Shown one piece after another: positions 1-4,629 of a DNA stretch of 5,125 nt. The position numbers were made by a program, and so were the translations under genes. The stretch lies in NCBI GenBank assembly GCA_008501785.1, contig QQUD01000813.1, positions 1 through 5,125 on the forward strand. Reading direction: 5' to 3'. How positions within the stretch are numbered: position 1 is the first letter of the stretch; the number at the start of each line of letters is the position of its first letter. The notes beneath the pieces were generated by a model. That model was not told the DNA's origin. It saw only the letters and a program-made list of their open reading frames with translations, and did no database searches. This stretch comes from Chloroflexota bacterium. Lineage in GTDB: Bacteria > Chloroflexota > Anaerolineae > Promineifilales > Promineifilaceae.

Positions 1-630
1 AAACATTGCCTTATCAATTGGGCTAGACCTTCCAGGTTTCACTGTTTTAGGAACTTTGGGTGGTTCAATAAGCTTGATAATGGATTCAAGACAGCCCCAT
101 ACATAATTGAAAATTGTGAATTGAGTAGCAAAATGAGAAAGAATATCACTGCGTGAATTTTCATATCGTCGCGCTGAGCTACAAAACCAAACTGAGCGAT
201 CAAAATATAGTGTATTGACTTCAACCCGTTCTACCCCAGAAGCTATGTCAAGCCATTCAGCCGCGCTCTCCCAACTAATTAATTCTCCATCTCTCTCCAT
301 TAATTCATCCACATAGTATCCATCGTATTTGATAGCCACTATAGCTTGATGCAATACATAGCAATGTTCCCGTAATGAGATTTGCTTCCCGCGTTCATCG
401 CTCAATTGACGCTTTTCTTCTAAACGCCGAATCCAATTTGGCAGGATTACATCTTCTAGAAAATTCTCAAATTGTGGATCATCTACTAAAGTTTGGAACT
501 TTCCGAGAATCTTATCGATAATCGATGTGATTTCATGGTTAGATTTGCCTTTTATAATGTGATTAACGAAGCTTTCAATTTCTTGATATTGTTGTAGCTG
601 TTGTTCTGTATAGCTTATTGGCCTGTCCAT
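1..630 (-). CDS. Unknown protein, C-terminus cut off by the window edge
   Basis: This is an open frame of 210 codons that starts at ATG 630-628 and runs off the left edge without a stop. The start is fixed: an in-frame TAA and TAG lie within 30 nt upstream and no other start codon falls between them and this ATG. No good Shine-Dalgarno is visible (only CGGA about 11 nt upstream). The protein looks soluble and helical, with no signal peptide or membrane helix. The N-terminus (residues 8-72) is rich in Q, E, I and L, and residues 68-82 are strongly charged. Residues 152-188 read as two amphipathic helices with the pattern R-R-Y..R..IL..F...F.IFNYVWGCLE.II, which recalls HEPN-type helical bundles; this is a weak impression, and any catalytic R-x4-6-H motif would lie beyond the edge. 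Codon use is rich in A/T compared with the genes right of 2066, which fits accessory DNA. The reading frame itself is convincing; the function is unknown. Confidence 0.8.
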   Translation of the reverse strand, partial: MDRPISYTEQQLQQYQEIESFVNHIIKGKSNHEITSIIDKILGKFQTLVDDPQFENFLEDVILPNWIRRLEEKRQLSDERGKQISLREHCYVLHQAIVAIKYDGYYVDELMERDGELISWESAAEWLDIASGVERVEVNTLYFDRSVWFCSSARRYENSRSDILSHFATQFTIFNYVWGCLESIIKLIEPPKVPKTVKPGRSSPIDKAMF

Positions 631-760
631 ATTTGTTGATATCCGTTACTAGCTTTATGCTTTCAGTTCCCCATTTATTGGCACATCTACGAGGAAATCA
701 GTGTCTTACTATTAGGTTAGATAAGTAGGAGAAACTTTCATCTGACACCTATCATTTACA
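631..760. other. Intergenic stretch, probable upstream region of the left-edge gene
   Basis: These 130 bases between the left-edge gene and the terminator at 761 hold no ORF of note. The promoter of the left-edge gene should be here, because the terminator at 761-802 would block read-through from the right, but I see no convincing -35/-10 pair. Confidence 0.4.
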
Positions 761-802
761 AACAAAAAGCCGCTGGCAACAAGTAACTTGTAGCAGCGGC
801 TT
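761..802 (-). terminator. Intrinsic terminator, minus-strand orientation
   Basis: A perfect 9-bp stem (AAGCCGCTG at 767-775 with CAGCGGCTT at 794-802) is capped by an inner stem ACAAG/CTTGT (779-783 with 787-791) around a TAA loop. Read on the minus strand it is followed at once by TTTTTGTTTG (768-759), a good U-tract. On the plus strand there is no T-run after it. It would stop leftward transcription before the gene at 630. No minus-strand protein gene lies just upstream of it, so it may end a small RNA or act as insulation. Confidence 0.75.
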
Positions 803-931
803 GGATTGGTCAAAAACGAACAATTGTGCTAATGTTGTTTTGTCCGAGCCGCCGTATTCGGCTGGATTATCATCCCAGATGTTTGGTAACGTCGCCTCGT
901 TACTAGCATTGTGGGATGTTTTTCTTTATGT
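764..931 (-). ncRNA. Candidate small structured RNA (speculative)
   Basis: This block of about 165 nt has no convincing protein-coding frame and contains three successive hairpins: 871-918, 847-863 (AGCCG/CGGCT) and 767-802. On the minus strand a -10-like TACAAT (943-938) lies about 7 nt before the proposed 5' end, with a poor -35 (TCGCAA, 18-nt spacer), and the last hairpin has a U-tract that would form the 3' end. The strand is uncertain because the 871-918 hairpin also has a T-run on the plus strand. It does not match tmRNA, SRP RNA, 6S RNA or any riboswitch consensus that I recognise. The hairpins are seen; calling the block an RNA gene is inference. Confidence 0.3.
871..924 (+). terminator. 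Intrinsic terminator-like hairpin, plus-strand orientation
   Basis: Outer stem CATCCCA/TGGGATG (871-877 with 912-918), then ATG/CAT (879-881 with 907-909), then GTAACG/CGTTAC (886-891 with 898-903) extended by a G-T wobble (885-904), with a 6-nt loop. It is followed directly by TTTTT (919-923) on the plus strand. This is larger and more interrupted than most terminators, so it may be a structured RNA element as well. The G-T wobble pairs only in plus-strand RNA, which slightly favours that orientation. Confidence 0.5.
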
Positions 932-1009
932 CGCGTTATTGTACTGATTTTCGAAAAAGATTGCGAGTAATAAAAGAAGTCAGGATTTGAGAACGATTTT
1001 TGCTTTATG

Positions 1010-1038
1010 TTGCGGAAGTTGCAACAGTATGCTACTAT
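1010..1038 (+). promoter_or_regulatory. Candidate sigma-70-type promoter of the HTH gene
   Basis: TTGCGG (1010-1015) and TACTAT (1033-1038) are separated by exactly 17 nt. The -35 matches the consensus at TTG only; the -10 matches 4 of 6, including the first two and the last bases. Predicted initiation near 1045 leaves a leader of about 30 nt that carries the Shine-Dalgarno at 1066. The position and spacing are good, the hexamers are moderate. Confidence 0.4.
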
Positions 1039-1050
1039 TTTTCAACTTCC
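1014..1050. promoter_or_regulatory. Inverted repeat overlapping the promoter, candidate operator
   Basis: GGAAGTTG (1014-1021) and CAACTTCC (1043-1050) form a perfect 8-bp inverted repeat with a 21-nt spacer. The left arm also overlaps the palindrome GTTGCAAC (1019-1026). The arms fall on the -35 and on the predicted start of transcription, and the centre covers the -10. That is the usual arrangement for a repressor site, and the DNA-binding protein encoded just downstream is the obvious candidate ligand. The repeat is seen; the regulatory role is inferred. Confidence 0.4.
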
Positions 1051-1065
1051 ATGATTTTTGAAAAA

Positions 1066-1070
1066 GGAGG
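1066..1070 (+). promoter_or_regulatory. Shine-Dalgarno GGAGG that sets the GTG start
   Basis: GGAGG ends 6 nt before the GTG at 1077, which is ideal spacing. It selects this GTG over the out-of-frame GTG at 1081. Confidence 0.85.
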
Positions 1071-1076
1071 CGGTAC

Positions 1077-1292
1077 GTGGGTGAATCCAACACATTGAGA
1101 TTGAAAGAAGCGGCCGATCTGCTTGGTGTGCATAAATCGACTTTGCAACGGTGGCTTAATGATAGAGAATATAAGATAAGACACTTTCCTAAATCATATC
1201 GGGTGAAGCCAGGCAGCAAAACGTCTCCCTGGATTGTCATACGGGATGAAGTGGAAACGTTTATTGATCAAAGAGCGCAAGTTAGCGTTTAG
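1077..1292 (+). CDS. Excisionase/AlpA-like helix-turn-helix protein
   Basis: A 71-residue DNA-binding protein starting at GTG, chosen because GGAGG lies 6 nt upstream. Residues 7-27 (LRLKEAADLLGVHKSTLQRW) form a winged-helix/MerR-type HTH of the kind found in phage excisionases, AlpA-like regulators and the HTH_17 group: helix EAADLLG, then turn and recognition helix VHKSTLQRWL. Residues 30-60 contain basic and Pro/Gly-rich segments that fit the wing, and the motif SPWIVIRDEVETFIDQ (50-65) matches the end of such domains, where the wing strand is followed by a closing helix. The small size, with nothing but the HTH, fits an excisionase or an element-borne regulator. The next gene follows after 17 nt, so the two are probably co-transcribed from the promoter near 1010-1038. 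The family-level call is good; whether it directs excision or only regulates cannot be told, and no integrase lies in the window. Confidence 0.8.
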   Translation: MGESNTLRLKEAADLLGVHKSTLQRWLNDREYKIRHFPKSYRVKPGSKTSPWIVIRDEVETFIDQRAQVSV

Positions 1293-1309
1293 TGCCGGTA
1301 GTTTGAACC

Positions 1310-1789
1310 ATGGGAACAATGACCAGGACGTCGCAGGAAGATTCAAGCAAGATACCGGTTGGTGGTTCACTCACGAATGAAACGTTGTCGGCTGTCCTGG
1401 CGCAGCTTCTCGGTGTAGATGTTGTTGATGCTGACAGATTGGTAGAGATCGGACGTATTCTTGGCGCATGGCAGAGGGAATTAGAACTGTTGGAAAATGA
1501 ATTGACGGAAGCGGCTAAACTGCCTAGATGTAATGCCATCCGCGTTGATAAGGATAGGCGGGGCTTGCATCGTGTCGGGTATGATTGCCCACTGCATGGG
1601 GCAAGGCCAGCAAACGGCCGTTTACGCCCCTACATCAAAATAAGCGACGTCGAAGCCGTGCATGAAGCAATGGCAAACCACAAACTCTTCGAGCAGATTG
1701 AAGATAAGGTTCAGAACAAGAAGAATGAGATTGACGACCTAAAGGAAAACTTAGTTCAGTTGTGGCATCAGGTGATGCCGGGTCGTTAA
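1310..1789 (+). CDS. Unknown 159-residue protein with C-terminal coiled coil
   Basis: This is a complete frame 17 nt downstream of the HTH gene. ATG 1310 is the first start; ATG 1319, three codons in, has GGGA just before it and is a possible alternative. Residues 41-72 form a charged helix (RELELLENELTEA). Residues 74-113 form a compact segment with C74, H87, C93 and H96 (CPLH) followed by GRLRPYIKISD, a spacing that might bind a metal but is not a recognised zinc finger. Residues 113-152 form a long charged helix, probably a coiled coil. The order of a Cys-containing segment, a short R-rich strand ending in a Y-I-x-I pattern, and a terminal helix loosely recalls small proteins of the DUF6788 type seen near mobile elements; this is a weak resemblance, not an assignment. 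It has no membrane helix or signal peptide. The pairing with the HTH gene suggests a shared role in an accessory element. Confidence 0.75.
   Translation: MGTMTRTSQEDSSKIPVGGSLTNETLSAVLAQLLGVDVVDADRLVEIGRILGAWQRELELLENELTEAAKLPRCNAIRVDKDRRGLHRVGYDCPLHGARPANGRLRPYIKISDVEAVHEAMANHKLFEQIEDKVQNKKNEIDDLKENLVQLWHQVMPGR
1612..1623. repeat. Perfect 12-bp palindrome built on ACGGCCGT
   Basis: AAACGGCCGTTT is a perfect palindrome inside the unknown 159-residue gene. It is the longest of seven CGGCCG sites in the window; the others are at 1111, 1814, 3033, 3600, 4415 and 4554. Four of the seven are full ACGGCCGT. Confidence 0.7.
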
Positions 1790-1828
1790 GGGTTGTTTTC
1801 TGATTTGGGGAAACGGCCGTAATTATGT

Positions 1829-1879
1829 AAAAAACAAACAGAGCCGCACAACGTGATAATTGAGAGCGGCCCTGTTTGT
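1829..1879 (-). terminator. Intrinsic terminator downstream of the tRNA gene
   Basis: The stem has 8 bp (ACAAACAG 1834-1841 with CTGTTTGT 1872-1879), one A-C mismatch, and 5 bp (GCCGC 1843-1847 with GCGGC 1866-1870), with an 18-nt loop. On the minus strand the stem runs into TTTTTT (1834-1829), so it would end the tRNA transcript about 65-115 nt past the tRNA 3' end. It also lies 40 nt past the stop of the convergent plus-strand gene and could help there, but no T-run follows it in that direction. Confidence 0.75.
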
Positions 1880-1923
1880 AGCATGTGTACTTTTCCAAAA
1901 GAATAAGCACAACAAGTTTTTTT

Positions 1924-1937
1924 GCCGGAAAACCGGC
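1924..1937. other. Short GC hairpin just past the tRNA 3' end
   Basis: GCCGG-AAAA-CCGGC (plus strand) is a 5-bp hairpin with a 4-nt loop, beginning 5 nt after the tRNA on the minus strand. There it is followed by seven A, not T, so it is not a terminator for the tRNA. It may mark the tRNA 3' end for processing or be part of an integration site; neither can be shown here. Confidence 0.4.
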
Positions 1938-1942
1938 TTCTG

Positions 1943-2016
1943 TGGCGCCAACTAGATTTGAACTAGTGACCTAGGGCTTATGAGTCCCTCGCTCTAACCA
2001 ACTGAGCTATGGCGCC
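1943..2016 (-). tRNA. tRNA with anticodon CAT, probably elongator tRNA-Met
   Basis: A 74-nt cloverleaf fits fully. The acceptor stem GGCGCCA/TGGCGCC has 7 pairs, the D stem GCTC/GAGC has 4 pairs with a 9-nt loop AGTTGGTTA, the anticodon loop is CTCATAA, the variable loop is AGGTC, and the T arm ACTAG/CTAGT has loop TTCAAAT. The discriminator base is A and no CCA is encoded (CAG follows), so CCA must be added enzymatically. The anticodon stem AGGGA/GCCCT has an A-G mismatch at the base pair next to the loop (31-39). A CAT anticodon can also belong to tRNA-Ile2, where C34 is changed to lysidine. The fully paired G1-C72 rules against the initiator tRNA, and overall I favour elongator Met, without certainty. 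Confidence 0.9.
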
Positions 2017-2033
2017 CCAAATAAGCGACTCAA

Positions 2034-2061
2034 ATTATAGCCAACTTGTCAATTGATGCAA
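2034..2061 (-). promoter_or_regulatory. Promoter of the tRNA gene
   Basis: On the minus strand a perfect TATAAT (2039-2034) is preceded, with a 16-nt spacer, by TTGCAT (2061-2056). Transcription would start about 2027, some 10 nt before the tRNA 5' end. A TTGACA also lies in this stretch, but only 7 nt from the -10, too close to serve as its -35. The promoter fits in the 49 nt between the protease stop codon and the tRNA, so the tRNA need not depend on operon read-through. Confidence 0.6.
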
Positions 2062-2065
2062 GTCC

Positions 2066-3166
2066 TTATGGGGAAATGAATTGAATTGGTATGGGGACAA
2101 ATGTGAGAAAGAAAATGACAAAGGTAATGATGGCAATTAATCGTCGCCGAGGGTCCAATGACGTGACATCATCCAACGGTTCTGCATGGACACGTCCCAG
2201 AAAATAGAGCATGCCAATCCAGATAACCCAGGTAAGCGTTTGTGTGAGTGCCGCTAATATCGCAAGTGCAATGATGACCGGCCAGTAAAATTGTTTCGCC
2301 TTCTTGCCAAATAAAACATAAGTGACATGACCGCCATCTAATTGCCCAACTGGAATGAGATTGAGTGATGTGATTAACAATCCAACCCATCCAGCCCAGG
2401 CAACTTGATTGAGCGAAACATCCAAACCATTTCCGGGCAAAATCTGTCCAAATACCAACACCTTCATTCCCAAATATAAAATCGAGTTCCCTTCAAGCAA
2501 ATAGGGTTCTGTTGGCATCGGTCCCACGTCAGATGTTGCCAGCCCGTAGAGCAAGACAGGAATCGCAACCGCTAGTCCGGCAAGTGGGCCAGCCACACCA
2601 ATATCGAGCAGTACACGTTTGTTTTTTGCTGGCGCTTTTAAACGAATGAATGCGCCTAATGTGCCAATAATTGATAGAAATGGCAGCGGAATGAAGTATG
2701 GAAGCGAGACAGGGACTTTGTGATAACGTGCGGCAAAATAGTGACCGAATTCATGGGCGGTTAGTATAGCCATAATGCTTAGACTGAAAGGCCACCCTTC
2801 TAAAATATTCAATGACCCCTCATTAGATGCCCCTGTGAATAGCGTTGCTAAAATAGTAGCAATAAATAAAATTAGATTAATAATCCAGTTTGAATCGGTT
2901 GGTTTTATGACGGTGGGGAGACCGATGAGGGCTACGCGATGTGCGGTTTCTTCGCGGATCAGTGGGGTGAAGCCGTGCGCTTCGAAGCGTTGGCGCAGGG
3001 TGTCGAAGCAATCAATTGGCTCTTGCAAAAAACGGCCGCGAAAGCGTACATATCCTTCATGTGGGTTGTCTAAGGTTGTATCACCCACTAGAAATAAGTC
3101 GCTGATGCTGTTACGCAGCGCTTCTACTTTTTCAAGAGAAACGACTGGAGATTCAGGTTGAATCAT
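2066..3166 (-). CDS. Site-2 protease family (M50) intramembrane zinc metalloprotease
   Basis: A 366-residue multi-pass membrane protein. The zinc motif HEFGH is at residues 138-142 (ligands H138 and H142, general base E139), and the third ligand lies in NLIPVGQLDGGH (269-280, D277). Both are hallmarks of the M50 family, which cuts substrates within the membrane, typically in regulated proteolysis of membrane-bound factors. Residues 1-90 form a soluble N-terminal domain. Hydrophobic segments lie at about 94-111, 128-147, 188-209, 255-275, 296-322 and 343-358. There is no PDZ domain, unlike RseP. The conserved G-x-G-A-x-I/R stretch after the active-site helix (IIGTLGAFIRLKAP, 166-179) is the membrane-reentrant segment of EGY1/S2P-like members. 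The start ATG overlaps the stop of the preceding 68-residue gene by 4 nt (ATGA), so translation is coupled. The substrate is unknown. Family and catalytic residues are certain. Confidence 0.95.
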   Translation of the reverse strand: MIQPESPVVSLEKVEALRNSISDLFLVGDTTLDNPHEGYVRFRGRFLQEPIDCFDTLRQRFEAHGFTPLIREETAHRVALIGLPTVIKPTDSNWIINLILFIATILATLFTGASNEGSLNILEGWPFSLSIMAILTAHEFGHYFAARYHKVPVSLPYFIPLPFLSIIGTLGAFIRLKAPAKNKRVLLDIGVAGPLAGLAVAIPVLLYGLATSDVGPMPTEPYLLEGNSILYLGMKVLVFGQILPGNGLDVSLNQVAWAGWVGLLITSLNLIPVGQLDGGHVTYVLFGKKAKQFYWPVIIALAILAALTQTLTWVIWIGMLYFLGRVHAEPLDDVTSLDPRRRLIAIITFVIFFLTFVPIPIQFISP

Positions 3167-3369
3167 TCAGTTGCTTCTTCTTCGTCATCACCCCAACTGA
3201 TGATCCAGACACAGGCACCGGCAACCAATACCGTGATGACGATGAGCCAAAACCACTGTAATCCTTGCAGTCCTACATCACGTGCCTCATAAAGCAGTAT
3301 GGCAACCATACCTACCGCCAGTACAATCCAGGCAGATAAGTTTGGGTGTTGTGAAATCCAGTTTTTCAT
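3163..3369 (-). CDS. Small two-helix membrane protein, unknown function
   Basis: A 68-residue protein with two hydrophobic segments, about residues 11-27 and 37-58, joined by a short loop with E and R-D, and ending in an acidic tail (DDEEEATE). Both ends are therefore predicted on the same side of the membrane. It starts 6 nt after the stop of the CoaE fusion gene; a GAGGA inside the 3' end of that gene, about 13 nt before the ATG, is the only likely ribosome site. Its stop overlaps the start of the protease gene by 4 nt. Being squeezed in frame between two real genes in an operon, with the coupling on both sides, it is very likely a real gene. It could be an accessory subunit of the protease, but this is a guess from position alone. 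Confidence 0.8.
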   Translation of the reverse strand: MKNWISQHPNLSAWIVLAVGMVAILLYEARDVGLQGLQWFWLIVITVLVAGACVWIISWGDDEEEATE

Positions 3370-3375
3370 AGGTGT

Positions 3376-4629
3376 TTACATCCTCGTGTCGCGCAATATT
3401 TTTAACACAAATGTTGTGTTTTCCGGCTGTGATTCTTCAATGGCTTCTTGCCAGTTGCGGGCCAATTGCTCTTTGGGTTCGGTGGTGTACCCCATGCCAT
3501 CAAAAATAGCCCGCATCTCATCTGGTGCGTCGTTGGGCAAGAAGATGATAATGATTTCGCTCATGTGGTTGAATGCGGACTGCTCGATGTCTTCGATAAC
3601 GGCCGTTCCCGTCACCCCCGCCATCTCCAACGGATGAATGTACAACTCATCAACTCGTGCAACCTGACTGTCAATGCTAAAGCCTGCTACGGTGTTGATT
3701 TCTGCATCGATTTGCCCCAAAAAATAACCGCGTTCACTGAGCGCCATTAGCAGTTCTGCCCGCTTCATCTTTTTTGCACCGTCTGTGGCTCGCTGAATTA
3801 GCAGCAAAATGCCGGGAATGTCAGATGGTTTGGCGCGGCGCACAGTTAAGTTTTCTGGACGTTCAATTGGTTCAGCAATGGGTTTTGCTTTTTGTGGGGT
3901 GGAAACGCCTGCACTGAGCGCAGTCGAAGAGGCTGTTTCGCTCTCGCCTGACGCCTCTTTACCCGGTGCTAAAGCCTGTTTTGATGGAACCAAGATTTGT
4001 TTGTGCTCCGCTTTCTCTGGGTCCGGCAAGCGTCGCCATGCAAAGCGGAACTGCACTTCAGTGTCTTTCATGTAGCCGTTTGTATCAATCACGATATCGG
4101 CTTGCGCCACTTTTTCTGCTTGTGGGGACTGTGCTTTGATGCGTTTCGTCGCTTCATTTGTTTCCATGCCGCGACAAATGCGCAGCCGTTCCAACTGCCG
4201 CTGCTGTGAACAGCGCGTCACCCAAATTTGATGGCAGACTGTCGCCAGCGCACCTTCCAATAGTTTGATCGCTTCGATAAAAATATAGGATTCGTCGCAT
4301 TCTTGAATTTGTTGAGCCACTTTACGGCGTACGATAGGGTGCATCATCGCTTCTAAATCTTGTAGTGCTGTCTGGTCTTCAAATACGATTTTGCCGAGGG
4401 CTTTGCGGTCAATACGGCCGTCTTCTTTCCGCACCTCAGCCCCAAACGCCACCGCCAACGCCGCTTGCATGGTTTCATCCGTGTTCATGATTTCATGAAC
4501 CACTTTGTCAGCATCAATGGTCAGCGCACCTTTGTCCGCCGCCAGCCGCATCACGGCCGATTTGCCCGTTGCGATATTTCCAGTAAGCCCAACGATGACC
4601 TTGCCTTGCAGCAGAACTTCCTCATTCAT
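3376..4629 (-). CDS. coaE: Dephospho-CoA kinase fused to a GNAT-like C-terminal domain
   Basis: A 417-residue protein, about twice the normal CoaE length of 200. The N-terminal domain (1-200) is dephospho-CoA kinase, the last step of CoA synthesis (ATP plus dephospho-CoA gives CoA). It has the P-loop GLTGNIATGKS (14-24), the IDADK motif (38-42), HP (97-98), the pattern IEAIKLLEG (118-126) matching the PLLFE region, and the lid pattern QLERLR..RG....EA..RI.AQ (145-167). Residues 200-258 form a low-complexity linker rich in A, S, E and K. Residues 261-413 resemble a GNAT acetyltransferase fold, starting LTVRRAKPSDIPGI and including DELYIHP (327-333). The acetyl-CoA loop is degenerate: MAGVTG (336-341) replaces the usual R/Q-x-x-G-x-G/A, so this domain may bind rather than catalyse. 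The start overlaps the ABC-F stop by 8 nt. Kinase activity is confident; the second domain's function is not. Confidence 0.9.
   Translation of the reverse strand: MNEEVLLQGKVIVGLTGNIATGKSAVMRLAADKGALTIDADKVVHEIMNTDETMQAALAVAFGAEVRKEDGRIDRKALGKIVFEDQTALQDLEAMMHPIVRRKVAQQIQECDESYIFIEAIKLLEGALATVCHQIWVTRCSQQRQLERLRICRGMETNEATKRIKAQSPQAEKVAQADIVIDTNGYMKDTEVQFRFAWRRLPDPEKAEHKQILVPSKQALAPGKEASGESETASSTALSAGVSTPQKAKPIAEPIERPENLTVRRAKPSDIPGILLLIQRATDGAKKMKRAELLMALSERGYFLGQIDAEINTVAGFSIDSQVARVDELYIHPLEMAGVTGTAVIEDIEQSAFNHMSEIIIIFLPNDAPDEMRAIFDGMGYTTEPKEQLARNWQEAIEESQPENTTFVLKILRDTRM
3911..3943. repeat. Dispersed-repeat-like sequence with hairpin inside the coaE linker
   Basis: On the minus strand 3929-3911 reads CTTCGACTGCGCTCAGTGC, which I recognise as resembling a repeat found scattered in many bacterial genomes (core CTTCGACTnCGCTCAG). 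It overlaps an imperfect hairpin: GAGCG-CAG (3916-3923) with CTG-TTT-CGCTC (3933-3943), 8 pairs with a 3-nt bulge. It encodes part of the linker (S-S-T-A-L-S-A, about residues 234-240) in frame. The link to the known repeat is from memory and needs a genome search. Confidence 0.45.

Noticed and set aside
39..224. A hydrophobic 61-codon minus-strand frame near the left edge
   Set aside because: It overlaps the 210-codon frame on the same strand in another register; the longer frame is open to the edge and has a constrained start.
832..906. A 24-codon plus-strand frame starting at ATG 832 and ending in the 871-918 hairpin, possible leader peptide
   Set aside because: It has no ribosome binding site and no run of regulatory codons, and no controlled gene follows directly; the promoter of the next gene lies beyond the hairpin.
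871..918. Imperfect palindrome considered as an integron attC site
   Set aside because: It lacks the paired R-Y-Y-Y-A-A-C and G-T-T-R-R-R-Y core sites at its ends, and no cassette arrangement surrounds it.
764..1880. Similar hairpins at 761-802 and 1829-1879 considered as the ends of a transposable element
   Set aside because: They share only short pieces (ACAAACA, AGCCGC, AGCGGC), have no target duplication, and are better explained as terminators; no transposase lies between them.
2034..2055. TTGACA and TATAAT on the minus strand read as one strong promoter
   Set aside because: They are only 7 nt apart; the -10 was paired instead with TTGCAT at a 16-nt spacing.
2775..3161. A plus-strand frame of 128 codons antisense to the protease gene
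   Set aside because: It mirrors the N-terminal half of a confident M50 protease, is rich in Arg and Ser as antisense frames often are, and has no ribosome site.
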